This document shows, one piece after another, positions 1 through 9,771 of a stretch of 64,000 nucleotides of DNA. The DNA is taken from NCBI GenBank assembly GCA_018816945.1, contig JAHIVC010000052.1:30677-94676 (forward strand). The letters are read 5' to 3'. The position numbers and the translations under genes were made by a program. This DNA comes from Bacteroidota bacterium. Lineage in GTDB: Bacteria > Bacteroidota > Bacteroidia > Bacteroidales > GCA-2711565. Each line of letters starts with the position of its first letter. Positions within the stretch are counted from its first letter, which is position 1. Under the pieces are notes generated by a model. It worked only from the letters and a program-made list of their open reading frames with translations, ran no database searches and was not told where the DNA came from.

Positions 1-403
1 CTGAACCTGAAACGCCCAAGTACAAATCATCCATTATAAAAACATCTTCGCTTTCAACTTCTCCTGATCCGTCAATTTGGATTTCAGTAATTTCCGGCAT
101 TGAAATAAAAATCTCTAAACTTCTGCTATTCATTACACAGGCTTCATCATACTCTATTACTAAAGTCCTTCCTCTAAGCCTGGTTCTTAAAATATCCAGA
201 ATATTTTGCTGTCCTTTGATCTTAATTTCAAAATTATCCGACTTTGTTATAAATACATTTGCAGAAGCTTCTAATTCAATGGCATCGAAATTTGAAACAT
301 TTCTGGTTTCACTAACTGTAGGCCCTTCACCTTCAATACAATCACAGGAGGTAAATAAAATAAGCCCAAGTATCAGAATAAGGAATCTTTTAATGTAATA
401 CAT
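1..403 (-). CDS. DUF2807 (GIN-domain) putative lipoprotein, partial
   Basis: Read on the minus strand from an ATG at 401-403. The frame runs off the left edge, so 134 codons are visible and the C-terminus is missing. The N-terminus is a short basic stretch, a hydrophobic segment and a Cys at about residue 20 (LFTSC), which fits a lipoprotein signal peptide with a relaxed lipobox. The following sequence (VSNFDAIELEASANVFIT, then a beta-rich stretch with IDGSGEVES) is typical of the DUF2807 putative adhesin-head family, a surface beta-helix of unknown function. It lies 21 nt downstream of the aconitase stop on the same strand and could be cotranscribed with it. Family assignment is by recognition of the pattern. 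Confidence 0.75.
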   Translation of the reverse strand, partial: MYYIKRFLILILGLILFTSCDCIEGEGPTVSETRNVSNFDAIELEASANVFITKSDNFEIKIKGQQNILDILRTRLRGRTLVIEYDEACVMNSRSLEIFISMPEITEIQIDGSGEVESEDVFIMDDLYLGVSGS

Positions 404-424
404 AATTATTGGATTAAATGAATA

Positions 425-2689
425 CTAACTCGATTGCTTGCGAATTAGGTTTAAGGCACTACCTGACTTAAACCACTCTATTTGACTCCAATTATAGGTA
501 TGGGTTACATTAAAGTTATCTTTAGTTCCATCTGAATGATGCAAAACTAAATTTAGTGCCCTTCCGGGAGTAAAATCGGTTAATCCGATTATGTCAAAAA
601 CATCATCTTCCCGCACTATATCATAGTTATTCTTATTTTCAAACGTTAAGGCAAGCATTCCCTGTTTCTTCAGATTTGTTTCATGAATACGGGCAAAAGA
701 TTTCACCAATACAACCTTTACCCCTAAATTCCGGGGCTCCATGGCAGCATGTTCCCGGGATGATCCTTCTCCGTAATTTTCATCACCAATGATAATTGAG
801 CCAAATCCGGCCGCCTTGTAGGTTCTTGCACTTTCCGGAACCGGTAAATAGTTTCCGCTCAGATCATTTTTAACTGCATTGGTCTTTCCATTGAAAGCAT
901 TTACTGCACCAATCAATAAATTATTAGAAATATTATCCAAATGACCACGATACTTTAACCAAGGCCCCGCCATCGAAATATGATCGGTCGTACATTTCCC
1001 TTGTGCCTTTATTAATAATTTCAAACCTATAAAATTTTTCCCGTTCCACTCATCGAACGGACTCAGTAATTGCAATCTATCCGATTTAGGATCAACGGCA
1101 ATCTGAATATGACTTCCATCGGCAGAAGGAGCCTGATAGCCATTATCTTCAACGGCATAGCCTTTCGCAGGCATTTCAAATCCTTTAGGTTCATCTAGTT
1201 TTACCTTTTTCCCATCCTCATTCACTAATTCATCGGTTAAGGGATTAAAGGTAAGATCTCCGGCAATAGCAAAAGCGGTTGTTAACTCCGGAGAAGCCAC
1301 AAATCCATGTGTATTTGGGTTTCCGTCATTTCGTTTGGCAAAATTACGGTTGAACGAAGTCATGATGGAATTCCGTTCCTGTTTCTCGGCACCATGTCTG
1401 GCCCATTGACCAATACAAGGCCCACATGCATTGGCAAGCACTACGCCCCCAATTTTCTTGAACACTTCTAAATAACCATCACGATCAACCGTGAACCTCA
1501 CCAATTCAGAACCCGGTGTAACGGTATATTCAGCTTTAACTTTTAAATTTTTATCGATGGCTTGTTTTGCAATGGATGCCGCTCTGCTGATATCTTCATA
1601 CGATGAATTTGTACAAGACCCGATCAGTCCGACTTCAAGTTTCTGTGGCCAATTATTGTCTTTAACCGCTTGTGCAAATTTTGAAATTGGGGTAGCTAAA
1701 TCCGGAGTAAAAGGTCCGTTAACATGGGGTTCCAAAGTGCTGAGATCAATTTCGATCACTACGTCAAAATATTTTTCAGGATTTTGATAAACTTCCTGAT
1801 CTCCTCTTAAATAATCGGCGATTTTATCAGCCAACAAAGCAATTTCTTTACGATCGGTTCCAATCAAATATTCTTTCATTTTTGAATCGTAACCGAATAT
1901 AGATGTAGTTGCTCCAATTTCAGCACCCATATTACAAATAGTTCCTTTACCTGTACATGAAAGTGAATCGGCCCCCGAGCCGAAATACTCCACAATGGCA
2001 CCTGTTCCGCCTTTTACGGTCAGAATTCCTGCCACCTTTAATATGACATCCTTAGCCGAGGTCCAACCACTGAGTTTCCCTGTGAGTTTAATTCCGATTA
2101 ATTTTGGGAACTTCAGTTCCCACGACATCCCTGCCATGACATCCACTGCATCTGCTCCACCAACACCAATGGCAATCATTCCTAAACCTCCGGCATTCAC
2201 GGTATGTGAATCTGTCCCTATCATCATTCCTCCGGGAAAAGCATAATTTTCAATCACTACCTGATGAATAATCCCTGCCCCGGGTTTCCAGAAACCAATT
2301 CCATATTTATCGGATACAGAACTCAAAAACCCATACACTTCGTTATTGGTGGTATATGCAATCTTTAAATCTTCTTTTGCGCCAAGTTTAGCCTGAATCA
2401 GATGATCGCAATGCACAGTAGAAGGAACAGCTACTTTTTTTCTGCCTGCCTTCATAAATTGCAACAATGCCATTTGAGCAGTTGCATCTTGCATTGCAAC
2501 CCGATCAGGACGAAAATCAACATACGATTCGCCTCTGATATATGGTTTTGTTGTAGACCCTTGGTCGAGGTGGGCATAAAGAATTTTTTCAGTTAAACTG
2601 AGTGGACGACCAACTATTTTACGAGCATGTTCAACTTTTTCAACAAAATTTGAATACACCAATTTTATCATTTCAAGATCAAAAGCCAT
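425..2689 (-). CDS. acn: Aconitate hydratase (mitochondrial-type aconitase)
   Basis: Interconverts citrate and isocitrate through cis-aconitate in the TCA cycle, using a [4Fe-4S] cluster in the cytoplasm. The three cluster ligands are visible as Cys359 (GSCTNSS) and Cys422/Cys425 (CGPC). Substrate-binding motifs STVHCDH and GTDSHT lie in the N-terminal third, and the C-terminal swivelling domain has [10 protein letters not shown] near residue 640-650. The length of 754 residues and these cysteine positions match the mitochondrial aconitase subfamily rather than AcnA/IRP or AcnB. A -7 promoter element lies 63-70 nt upstream. The DUF2807 gene follows closely on the same strand. Confidence 0.97.
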   Translation of the reverse strand: MAFDLEMIKLVYSNFVEKVEHARKIVGRPLSLTEKILYAHLDQGSTTKPYIRGESYVDFRPDRVAMQDATAQMALLQFMKAGRKKVAVPSTVHCDHLIQAKLGAKEDLKIAYTTNNEVYGFLSSVSDKYGIGFWKPGAGIIHQVVIENYAFPGGMMIGTDSHTVNAGGLGMIAIGVGGADAVDVMAGMSWELKFPKLIGIKLTGKLSGWTSAKDVILKVAGILTVKGGTGAIVEYFGSGADSLSCTGKGTICNMGAEIGATTSIFGYDSKMKEYLIGTDRKEIALLADKIADYLRGDQEVYQNPEKYFDVVIEIDLSTLEPHVNGPFTPDLATPISKFAQAVKDNNWPQKLEVGLIGSCTNSSYEDISRAASIAKQAIDKNLKVKAEYTVTPGSELVRFTVDRDGYLEVFKKIGGVVLANACGPCIGQWARHGAEKQERNSIMTSFNRNFAKRNDGNPNTHGFVASPELTTAFAIAGDLTFNPLTDELVNEDGKKVKLDEPKGFEMPAKGYAVEDNGYQAPSADGSHIQIAVDPKSDRLQLLSPFDEWNGKNFIGLKLLIKAQGKCTTDHISMAGPWLKYRGHLDNISNNLLIGAVNAFNGKTNAVKNDLSGNYLPVPESARTYKAAGFGSIIIGDENYGEGSSREHAAMEPRNLGVKVVLVKSFARIHETNLKKQGMLALTFENKNNYDIVREDDVFDIIGLTDFTPGRALNLVLHHSDGTKDNFNVTHTYNWSQIEWFKSGSALNLIRKQSS

Positions 2690-2751
2690 GATGAGTTTAT
2701 TAGTAAGAGTTTATTAAATAACACAGTTTATGCCTTTAGCAAAGCACAGAG

Positions 2752-2759
2752 CAAAGATA
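2752..2759 (-). promoter_or_regulatory. -7 promoter element for acn
   Basis: On the minus strand this reads TATCTTTG, an exact match to the Bacteroidota -7 consensus TAnnTTTG. It predicts a transcript start near 2745 and a leader of about 56 nt. No clear -33 TTTG was found at the expected spacing. Confidence 0.55.
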
Positions 2760-2807
2760 AGAAATTTAGCAGAATATTTTTATATCGAGGAACCTATATA
2801 TTTACGA

Positions 2808-3767
2808 TTAATTCATCAGACCCCTACCCGTTTTACGAATGTCTTTACTTTCTTTTAAATCATTGATGAGTTTATCCAATATTCCGTTTACGAAGATGTT
2901 ACTTTTTGGGGTGCTATATGATTTTGACAGTTCGATGTATTCGTTCAAAGTAACCTTCACCGGAACCGATTTGAATTCGGTCAATTCAGTTAAGGCCATT
3001 TTCAAAATGATGATATCCATTACCGCAATTCGATCATATTCCCAATTGACTGTTTTTTCGGTTATCAGTTTCTCTAATTTATCAGAATTAACAATCGTCT
3101 TCCGATACAGGGATTTCACAAAATCCACATCTTCATTCTCTGCTTCGTTAGCCGTTTTATAGATTACCGGTAGCAAATGATAAGTATCACTTTCTTCGGT
3201 AAATGAATTTATGATTTTGATGACAAGTGCCGTAACTGAATGATAATCATCGGACCAATAAATACTCAAATCTTCATAGAACTGTTTTAAAGACTCTGAT
3301 TTTGCGATCACTTTCTTGATTAAAAGGATGATGAATTCTTTATCGCTATCATAAGACCTTTCGGGTTCGGCCATAAACTTTTCGTAGTATTTACTTTCTA
3401 TGATTTCCTTATATATTCTTCGGATCATTTCAGTTTGTTCAGCCCAGGAAATTTTATACTGGTCGTATTTTTTTTCATAAATCCGATTATTCCGAATTTG
3501 TTCAATCAGTTTATTATCGATGAATTTGGTATTTGGATTTAGGTTTTCAGGGGTAGGGAAATGCTTATGCTTAGCTTCTTCAGTCCTCACTTTTGTGAAA
3601 TCGACAAGTTCTATCATAAATGATAATTGCCAAAAACAAAGCTCGTATATCTTTTCAATACTTATAAAAAGTTGCTTTTCACCGAAATCCATTCTGTCTG
3701 ATTTTGATTGAAAGAATGCGTATAACGCTTGAAGCACTTTAATCCTTAACTGCCTTCTACTTAGCAT
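2808..3767 (-). CDS. nusB: Transcription antitermination factor NusB
   Basis: NusB binds boxA RNA with S10 (NusE) to prevent premature termination in rRNA operons. The opening MLSRRQLRIKVLQALYAFFQS is the typical NusB first helix. The conserved C-terminal helical core (NWEYDRIAVMDIIILKMALTE, then LNEYIELSKSYSTPKSNIFVNGILDKL) covers about residues 235-305. At 319 residues it is about twice the E. coli length: a charged helical region of roughly 130 residues sits between the first helix and the core, as is usual in Bacteroidota. It is transcribed toward acn with 118 nt between them and has its own -7 element upstream. Confidence 0.93.
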   Translation of the reverse strand: MLSRRQLRIKVLQALYAFFQSKSDRMDFGEKQLFISIEKIYELCFWQLSFMIELVDFTKVRTEEAKHKHFPTPENLNPNTKFIDNKLIEQIRNNRIYEKKYDQYKISWAEQTEMIRRIYKEIIESKYYEKFMAEPERSYDSDKEFIILLIKKVIAKSESLKQFYEDLSIYWSDDYHSVTALVIKIINSFTEESDTYHLLPVIYKTANEAENEDVDFVKSLYRKTIVNSDKLEKLITEKTVNWEYDRIAVMDIIILKMALTELTEFKSVPVKVTLNEYIELSKSYSTPKSNIFVNGILDKLINDLKESKDIRKTGRGLMN

Positions 3768-3810
3768 ATAGATATGTAAATGAACTGTAAATAATTTTAT
3801 TTAACGACGG

Positions 3811-3818
3811 CAAAGTTA
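3811..3818 (-). promoter_or_regulatory. -7 promoter element for nusB
   Basis: Reads TAACTTTG on the minus strand, matching TAnnTTTG, and predicts a leader of about 37 nt. It shares the 220-nt divergent region with the DUF3276 promoter. Confidence 0.5.
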
Positions 3819-3911
3819 ATCTTTTTATTTCAAAACATCATTCAATAAACATGTCGGAATTATTGAAAAAATGATCAAATAATCCATTTAATTCTATTTT
3901 ACGGCAATTAG

Positions 3912-3950
3912 TATATTTGCTTTCATTTATAAATAATATTTTTATATTTG
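3912..3950 (+). promoter_or_regulatory. Two tandem -7 elements upstream of the DUF3276 gene
   Basis: The same octamer TATATTTG, matching TAnnTTTG, occurs at 3912-3919 and again at 3943-3950. The downstream copy gives a leader of about 30 nt. The TTTG at the end of the upstream copy lies 23 nt before the downstream copy and could serve as a loosely spaced -33 element. Confidence 0.5.
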
Positions 3951-3987
3951 CTAACAGATAGTCGAGAATAAATTATTTAAAGAAAAA

Positions 3988-4362
3988 ATGGAAGAGTCAG
4001 ACAACAAGGAAAGAAGAGAGGAAGTATTTTCTAAAGCAATCAGAGCAGGAAAAAGAACTTATTTTTTCGACGTAAAAGCCACCCGTTCAGATGAGTATTA
4101 CATCACGGTTACTGAAAGCAAAAAACGCTTTAACAATGAACAGGGAAAATTCTTTTATGAGAAACACAAAATATTTCTGTACAAAGAAGATTTTGAGAAA
4201 TTCACAAATGGATTAAGGGATGTGGTAAAATTTATTGAAACCGGTGAAATTCCTGTTGAAGATGAAGCTGAAGAACGCTCTAACCATAGGGATCAGGGTT
4301 CTGTTGAATTTGAAGATCTGATGTCCGAAACTGAGGACGAAGAAGTTGAATCTAAAAAATAA
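3988..4362 (+). CDS. DUF3276 (PUR-alpha-like) nucleic-acid-binding protein
   Basis: A 124-residue protein whose core (about residues 15-85: KRTYFFDVKATRSDEYYITVTESK, then HKIFLYKEDFEKFTNGLRDVVKFIE) matches DUF3276, the bacterial relative of the eukaryotic PUR-alpha single-stranded nucleic-acid-binding fold. Borrelia BpuR is the studied bacterial member, which supports RNA or DNA binding; the specific target here is unknown. The last 40 residues form a strongly acidic tail (EDEAEER, ETEDEEVE). It stands alone between divergent nusB and parA, with its own promoter. Confidence 0.85.
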   Translation: MEESDNKERREEVFSKAIRAGKRTYFFDVKATRSDEYYITVTESKKRFNNEQGKFFYEKHKIFLYKEDFEKFTNGLRDVVKFIETGEIPVEDEAEERSNHRDQGSVEFEDLMSETEDEEVESKK

Positions 4363-4489
4363 AACCTAAAATAATTCTTTTCCTAATTTACAAGGTCTTA
4401 ATAGGTTCACTTACAAAGATTACTAACATTTTTTAATTTTCAGTTAATAACTTAAGTTGTTTACATTCCAGTAATGCGATCAAAAATTA

Positions 4490-4497
4490 TATTTTTG
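4490..4497 (+). promoter_or_regulatory. -7 promoter element for parA
   Basis: TATTTTTG matches TAnnTTTG and predicts a leader of about 38 nt before the parA ATG at 4542. Confidence 0.5.
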
Positions 4498-4541
4498 TAA
4501 TCTGAGAAATTTTTCTTTTATGCATTTACGCAATCAAATTT

Positions 4542-5357
4542 ATGGGTAAAGTAATCGCAATAACAAATCAAAAGGGCGGTGTAGGTAAAACCACCACCGC
4601 AATAAACTTAGGTGCGAGTTTTGCAGTTCTTGAATTCAGGACCCTAATCATTGATTCAGATCCACAAGCGAATGCAACTTCCGGGGTTGGTTTCGATCCT
4701 AAAAACATCAAAACCAGCATCTATGAATGTATCATGGATGATATCGAACCGAAAAATATTATCCTGTCAACTCAAACACCGAACCTTGACATAATTCCAG
4801 CTCATATTGACTTGGTTGGAGCTGAGATTGAAATGATCAATCTTCCGAACAGGGAAAAAATGATGAAGAAGGTAACCGATAAAATTAAAGATGATTACGA
4901 TTTTATCATTATTGATTGCTCTCCTTCACTTGGGTTATTAACAGTAAATGCACTCACCGCTGCCGATTCGGTTATTGTGCCGGTGCAGTGTGAATATTTT
5001 GCACTCGAAGGACTAGGAAAACTTTTAAATACCCTAAAAATAGTACAGTCACGACTTAACCCTAATTTAGATATTGAAGGCATCTTGCTAACCATGTTCG
5101 ATAAACGACTTAGATTATCAAGACAGGTGGTTGAGGAAGTGAAAACTCACTTTCAACAAATGGTATTCGATACGCTGATCAATAGAAATACCCGACTAAG
5201 TGAGGCCCCAAGTTTTGGAGAAACCATAATCATGCATGATGCTGATAGTACCGGTGCCATTAATTACCTGAACCTTGCCCGTGAAATTCTTCAGAATAAT
5301 GAAATGACCAAAGTAGATGAATCTGAAAAAAAAATAGATCTGGAGAATGAAACCTAA
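4542..5357 (+). CDS. parA: Chromosome partitioning ATPase ParA (Soj)
   Basis: ATPase that binds DNA nonspecifically and moves ParB-parS complexes during chromosome segregation. The N-terminus ITNQKGGVGKTTTAINLG carries the deviant Walker A motif with the signature Lys (residues 9-17). IIDSDPQAN and DFIIIDCSPSLGLLT are the Walker A' and B regions. The 271-residue length and lack of an N-terminal helix-turn-helix indicate a chromosomal Soj type. The 3' end overlaps parB by 11 nt, so the two are translationally coupled. The C-terminus adds about 20 charged residues after the conserved core. Confidence 0.96.
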   Translation: MGKVIAITNQKGGVGKTTTAINLGASFAVLEFRTLIIDSDPQANATSGVGFDPKNIKTSIYECIMDDIEPKNIILSTQTPNLDIIPAHIDLVGAEIEMINLPNREKMMKKVTDKIKDDYDFIIIDCSPSLGLLTVNALTAADSVIVPVQCEYFALEGLGKLLNTLKIVQSRLNPNLDIEGILLTMFDKRLRLSRQVVEEVKTHFQQMVFDTLINRNTRLSEAPSFGETIIMHDADSTGAINYLNLAREILQNNEMTKVDESEKKIDLENET

Positions 5358-6231
5358 GAAAAAAGCATTGGGCAGAGGATTAGATGCTATACTTCAGAGC
5401 CCTGATACTGATATTACTTCTAACGATATATCGGGCAATTATGTCGTTGGTGCCATTGCAATGATGGATGTTCGGATTATTGAAACAAATCCTTTTCAAC
5501 CCCGCATCGAATTTGACGATTTAGCCATTGATGAACTCTCAAAATCCATTCAGGAACAAGGAATCATCCAACCTTTAACTGTTCGAAAACTTGGTTACGA
5601 CCGTTACCAGCTTATTGCGGGCGAACGCAGATACCGCGCTGCGAAAAGGGCCGGACTAACCCATGTACCTGCTTATATCCGTGTTGCCAATGATGAACAA
5701 ATGCTGGAACTTGCCTTGGTTGAAAACATTCACCGGGAAGATCTAAATGCCATTGAAATTGCGATAAGTTATAACAGGCTGATTGAAGAATGCCAGCTTA
5801 CTCAGGACCAACTGAGCGAAAAAGTCGGGAAAAACAGAACTACAATCTCAAACTACATCCGTTTATTAAAGCTGCCAGCTGAACTGCAGATTGCTTTAAA
5901 AGATGAACAAATCAGTATGGGTCATGCACGAGCATTAATCAACATTGCCGACGATGAAACAAAATTACGCATCCTAAAAAGAATCATCGTGGAAAACTTA
6001 TCCGTAAGGCAAGTTGAAGAAATGGTCAGAACCAATACATCAAGACCAAGAATTCAAGAAAAATCGACCGTTCAACTTCCTGAAGATTATTTACGGAATA
6101 AAGCACAATTAATCGAGCATTTCAATACCAAGGTTGACATTAGGAGAAACAATAAAGGTCTTGGCAACATCGTTATTTCTTTCGATTCTGATGAAGAATT
6201 CATCAGAATCATAAATCTTATTAAATCCTAA
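5347..6231 (+). CDS. parB: Chromosome partitioning protein ParB (Spo0J), CTP-dependent clamp
   Basis: Binds parS sites and spreads as a CTP-dependent DNA clamp to form the partition complex. The N-terminus KKKALGRGLDAILQ is the usual ParA-interacting tail. ETNPFQPR, GERRYRAAKRAG (the CTP-binding GERRxRA box) and ENIHREDLNAIE follow. A helix-turn-helix (LTQDQLSEKVGKNRTTISNYIRLLKLP) lies near residues 155-180 and a C-terminal dimerisation domain ends the 294 residues. No good 16-bp parS site was seen close by. Confidence 0.96.
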   Translation: MKPKKKALGRGLDAILQSPDTDITSNDISGNYVVGAIAMMDVRIIETNPFQPRIEFDDLAIDELSKSIQEQGIIQPLTVRKLGYDRYQLIAGERRYRAAKRAGLTHVPAYIRVANDEQMLELALVENIHREDLNAIEIAISYNRLIEECQLTQDQLSEKVGKNRTTISNYIRLLKLPAELQIALKDEQISMGHARALINIADDETKLRILKRIIVENLSVRQVEEMVRTNTSRPRIQEKSTVQLPEDYLRNKAQLIEHFNTKVDIRRNNKGLGNIVISFDSDEEFIRIINLIKS

Positions 6232-6240
6232 ATTAATTTA

Positions 6241-6248
6241 TAATTTTG
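6241..6248 (+). promoter_or_regulatory. -7 promoter element for the DUF5683 gene
   Basis: TAATTTTG matches TAnnTTTG. Transcription would start near 6255, so an in-frame TTG at 6246 cannot be the start codon and the ATG at 6264 or 6276 is preferred. Confidence 0.55.
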
Positions 6249-6263
6249 TGGATTTATTCTCAA

Positions 6264-6875
6264 ATGCACTTGCGAATGTTTCGAACTACTGTAAAGAATA
6301 CGAAAATTATTTTTTTACTCGTTTTGTTTATCATTATCTCAAATATAAAGAGCCATTCACAATCGTTCGCAGATATTGATAATACCCAGAAAAAGCCTCA
6401 TTCAGCGCATAAAGCTACAATTTACTCTTTTATCTTGCCAGGTTTGGGACAAGCTTACAATAAAAAGTATTGGAAAGTGCCCGTTGTTTATGCAGGATTT
6501 GGTGTTATCGGATACATGATTAATATGAATAAAAAAGAATATAAGCTGTATAAAGCTGCTTACGAGTTTGTCCCTGCAGAAGGAGGTGATCAACCCTCAC
6601 CAAACGAATATTATGATTTATACAATAAAGATCAATTAAAACAAGGACGTGATTATTATAGGCGCAACATGGAATTGAGTTACATCCTTGCCGGGTTTTG
6701 GTATTTATTAAATGTTATTGACGCCAGTGTTGATGCCCATTTGTTTGAATTTCACGTTTCCCCGAACTTATCCTTAAGGTTTGATCCTTATTTATATAAT
6801 CAGCCTGTGAATAACCAAACTATTCCGGGGCTAAGAATGCAAGTTAGCATCCCGGGTGTTTTTGGATTTAAGTAA
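6264..6875 (+). CDS. DUF5683 domain-containing protein
   Basis: Conserved Bacteroidota protein usually found beside parAB; its function is not known. A basic N-terminus and hydrophobic segment (KIIFLLVLFIIISNI) form a signal peptide or anchor. The domain core starts with SFILPGLGQAYNKKYWKVPVVYAGFGVIGYMINMN, a hairpin of two weakly hydrophobic segments, and a third hydrophobic segment follows (MELSYILAGFWYLLNVIDASVDAHLFEF). ATG 6264 is used; ATG 6276 is equally possible. In many relatives dapB and lepB follow this gene; here lepB comes directly and dapB is absent. Confidence 0.85.
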   Translation: MHLRMFRTTVKNTKIIFLLVLFIIISNIKSHSQSFADIDNTQKKPHSAHKATIYSFILPGLGQAYNKKYWKVPVVYAGFGVIGYMINMNKKEYKLYKAAYEFVPAEGGDQPSPNEYYDLYNKDQLKQGRDYYRRNMELSYILAGFWYLLNVIDASVDAHLFEFHVSPNLSLRFDPYLYNQPVNNQTIPGLRMQVSIPGVFGFK

Positions 6876-6964
6876 AATTAAGGGTTCTATTCGCATTCTT
6901 AACATCTTTTAACTTCAGGTTCTTAAAACTTTTGTAATTTCGCTTTTCTCTAAACTCAAATATT

Positions 6965-8479
6965 ATGTTGCTATTACTCATTTTGATCCCCTTATCATTC
7001 ACCATTCCCGCCATTTTCGCTTCTCAATTATTTGAAAAATCAGGCAGGCCGGGTTGGATAACCTTCGTCCCTTTTTACAATTTATATGTATGGCTGCAAA
7101 TTGTAAAAAAGCCAATGTGGTGGTACATTTTTCTATTAATTCCGTTCATCAATGTATTTGTTTTTATGTTGATGATTGTTGAATTACTAAAATGTTTTGG
7201 GCGAAACGGTTTATTGGAACACGGCTTTGGGGCAGTTTTTCCATTCCTATATTTACCTTATTTAGGATTTAAGGAACAATTTGTTTTTATTGATCCCGAC
7301 AATAGAGAAGAAATAAAAAAGAGTTTTGTTCGCGAATGGGCTGATGCCATCATATTTGCCGTTATAGCTGCATCAATCATTCGTATTTTTATTTTTGAAG
7401 CCTATTCAATTCCGACTTCATCAATGGAGAAAACATTATTAGTTGGTGATTTTCTTTTTGTGAGCAAAATAAGCTATGGGCCAAGAGCGCCAATGACCCC
7501 CATTGCATTTCCCTTTGTTCATCATACGCTTCCACTAACAAAATCAACCAAATCATATATTGAAAGTGTTAAACTACCCTATTTTCGTTTTCCGGGTTTT
7601 ACAAAAGTAAAAAGACATGACGCGGTTGTTTTTAATTTCCCCGATGGTGATACGCTTTCAGTAAAATGGCAAAGTAACATCAGTTATTATTCAATGGTTC
7701 GGGATTATGGCAGGGAAAGGGTGTGGAATGATAAAAATAATTTCGGAGAAATCATTAGTCGTCCTTTGGATAAAAGAGAAAACTTCATCAAACGATGCAT
7801 GGGCATGCCAGGTGATGATCTTGAAATTATTGATCGTCAGGTATACATCAATGGAGTGGTGAATGAAAGCCCAGGGATTCGACAATTTAAATATAAAGTT
7901 ACCACCAATGGCACTCGATTTAACCCAAAAGTTTTAGAAAAGCTGGAAATTACTGAAGATATTGGCAGCGGAAATGTTGGTGAATATTATATTACCCTGA
8001 CCGATAATGCAGTTAAAGAAATGAAAACTTTTTCAAATGTAATTTCGATAGAACCTTTACATGACGCTAAGGGAGTGAAGGATCCAAACATTTTTCCGCA
8101 CGACGATTATCACAACTGGAATTTTGACAATTTTGGGCCAATTCGCATCCCTAAAAAAGGCGAAACCGTTCAAATCGACCTACAGAATATTTCTTTATAC
8201 AAACGTATTATCCATGTTTTTGAAGAAAATAAGTTAGAAATCATAAACGGCAAAATTTTTATAAATGATGTAGAAAGCAATTCTTATACTTTCAAAATGG
8301 ACTATTTCTGGTTGATGGGTGATAATCGTCACAATTCAGCTGACTCAAGGGTTTGGGGGTTTGTACCGGAAAATCACATTGTTGGAAAAGCATCATTGGT
8401 TTGGTTTTCACTTGATCCAAACAAACCTCTTTTTGGAGGAAAAATCAGATGGAATAAAATCATGAGAACAGTAAAATAA
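6965..8479 (+). CDS. lepB: Signal peptidase I
   Basis: Membrane serine protease that removes Sec and Tat signal peptides on the outer face of the inner membrane. The catalytic Ser153 sits in [12 protein letters not shown] and the general-base Lys276 in [29 protein letters not shown] near the C-terminus is the conserved box E. The first 110 residues contain about three membrane segments before the catalytic anchor ([19 protein letters not shown]). At 504 residues it is much longer than E. coli LepB: large insertions lie between the Ser and Lys boxes and between the Lys box and box E, as in other Bacteroidota. Confidence 0.96.
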   Translation: MLLLLILIPLSFTIPAIFASQLFEKSGRPGWITFVPFYNLYVWLQIVKKPMWWYIFLLIPFINVFVFMLMIVELLKCFGRNGLLEHGFGAVFPFLYLPYLGFKEQFVFIDPDNREEIKKSFVREWADAIIFAVIAASIIRIFIFEAYSIPTSSMEKTLLVGDFLFVSKISYGPRAPMTPIAFPFVHHTLPLTKSTKSYIESVKLPYFRFPGFTKVKRHDAVVFNFPDGDTLSVKWQSNISYYSMVRDYGRERVWNDKNNFGEIISRPLDKRENFIKRCMGMPGDDLEIIDRQVYINGVVNESPGIRQFKYKVTTNGTRFNPKVLEKLEITEDIGSGNVGEYYITLTDNAVKEMKTFSNVISIEPLHDAKGVKDPNIFPHDDYHNWNFDNFGPIRIPKKGETVQIDLQNISLYKRIIHVFEENKLEIINGKIFINDVESNSYTFKMDYFWLMGDNRHNSADSRVWGFVPENHIVGKASLVWFSLDPNKPLFGGKIRWNKIMRTVK

Positions 8480-8526
8480 TAATCGGAAAGCAAATTGAAT
8501 TAATTACAAATCAAAAAATTGAATCG

Positions 8527-8958
8527 ATGAAAGCAATCATAAAAACAGTAAACGGAGATATGGAAGTTAATTTTTTCGAAAAAGATGCTCCAAATACCGT
8601 GGCCAATTTCGTAAAATTATCAGAGAAAGGATTTTATAATGGTTTAACATTTCATAGGGTTATTCCTAATTTCGTAGTTCAGGGTGGCTGTCCGAACGGA
8701 ACCGGAGCCGGTGGTCCAGGGTATAATATCAATTGTGAATTGGATGGTGGAAATCAATATCACGACAGAGGGGTTCTTTCAATGGCCCATGCAGGAAGAA
8801 ATACGGGAGGTTCTCAATTTTTCATTTGCCATAGTCGCCAAAATACAGCTCATCTTGACAGAAACCATACTGTTTTTGGTAAAGTGGTAAAAGGGCTTGA
8901 GGTAATTGATCAAATTAAACAAGGTGATAAAATATTAGCGATTCAGATCGAAAAATAG
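8527..8958 (+). CDS. Peptidyl-prolyl cis-trans isomerase, cyclophilin type
   Basis: A compact 143-residue cyclophilin without signal peptide, so cytoplasmic. Active-site motifs are visible: [13 protein letters not shown] (catalytic Arg in the FHR element), GGSQFFI and [10 protein letters not shown]. It accelerates proline isomerisation during folding. It starts 47 nt after lepB and is followed closely by a secreted DUF4412 protein, so the three may be transcribed together. Confidence 0.94.
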   Translation: MKAIIKTVNGDMEVNFFEKDAPNTVANFVKLSEKGFYNGLTFHRVIPNFVVQGGCPNGTGAGGPGYNINCELDGGNQYHDRGVLSMAHAGRNTGGSQFFICHSRQNTAHLDRNHTVFGKVVKGLEVIDQIKQGDKILAIQIEK

Positions 8959-8992
8959 TCATCCATTCTTGATTATTCTAAATTCACAGTTT

Positions 8993-9673
8993 ATGAAAAA
9001 GATTTTCCAAACTTTATTGCTTTTCATACTGGCAATATCAGCTTCATTCACCGGTAATGCTCAAAAAGGTTTTGCAGGTCATATTTTATATCAAATTGAT
9101 TACGATGGCCTGGGCGAAAATGCGGCCATGAAATCAATGCTGCCCAGTGAAATGAAATTCATTCTAAAAAACAACAAAAGCAGAAGCGAATTGAAAACAG
9201 GAATGGGTAATCAGATTACCATTTTTGATAGTGAATCGAAAACTATTGTGAATTTACTGAATATCATGGGGCAAAAAGTGGCCATCAAAAAATCTCTTGG
9301 TGAAATAGAACTTGAGCGTACAAAATACAGCAATCTAAGGGTGTCGATTAGTGATGAAACAAAAAACATCGCAGGTTACAATTGTAAAAAAGCATTGATT
9401 GAAGTGAATGCTGAAGATTTTGGAGGACTGACCACTTTCACTGTTTTTTATACGGAAGAATTAGGAAATACTGGGATTAATTATAGCGACCCACTGTTTA
9501 ACAAAATCAATGGGGTAATGCTCCAATATGAAGTCAGCACACGTGGGTTGCTAATGAAATTTTCTGCTTCTGAAGTAAAAACCGAAGATGTACCCGATAG
9601 TGCTTTCGCCATTCCAAGCGATTATAAGGAAATGACACAAGATGAACTCAAAAAAATGTTTGGGAGCTTCTAA
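8993..9673 (+). CDS. Secreted DUF4412-type protein
   Basis: Starts MKKIFQTLLLFILAISASFTGNAQ, a clear signal peptide with cleavage expected after NAQ. An in-frame TTG at 8969 would place eight extra residues before this peptide and is rejected. The mature 200 residues are beta-rich; IAGYNCKKALIEV and FTVFYTEELG followed by FNKINGVMLQYEV resemble the DUF4412/GLPGLI-like periplasmic families of Bacteroidota, whose function is unknown. The C-terminus is short and charged. Confidence 0.7.
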   Translation: MKKIFQTLLLFILAISASFTGNAQKGFAGHILYQIDYDGLGENAAMKSMLPSEMKFILKNNKSRSELKTGMGNQITIFDSESKTIVNLLNIMGQKVAIKKSLGEIELERTKYSNLRVSISDETKNIAGYNCKKALIEVNAEDFGGLTTFTVFYTEELGNTGINYSDPLFNKINGVMLQYEVSTRGLLMKFSASEVKTEDVPDSAFAIPSDYKEMTQDELKKMFGSF

Positions 9674-9733
9674 TAATTTATTTCTGAAACATATACATTA
9701 AATACTTAGGCAATATTATCATTTAGATTTTAT

Positions 9734-9741
9734 TACCTTTG
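9734..9741 (+). promoter_or_regulatory. -7 promoter element for ftsK
   Basis: TACCTTTG matches TAnnTTTG. It overlaps an in-frame TTG at 9739, which shows that translation must begin at the ATG at 9772, leaving a leader of about 24 nt. Confidence 0.55.
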
Positions 9742-9771
9742 TTATTATTGTTATCTGAACATTCATACCAA

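Noticed and set aside
216..398. 60-codon plus-strand open frame at the left edge
   Set aside because: It is antisense to the DUF2807 lipoprotein gene, which has a signal peptide and recognisable domain pattern.
1491..2246. Several open frames antisense to aconitase
   Set aside because: They have no homology-like motifs or start signals and lie in codons of a fully conserved enzyme.
3988..6875. Origin of replication beside parAB
   Set aside because: No dnaA, no cluster of DnaA boxes and no AT-rich iteron array was seen, so parAB alone was not taken as evidence of oriC.
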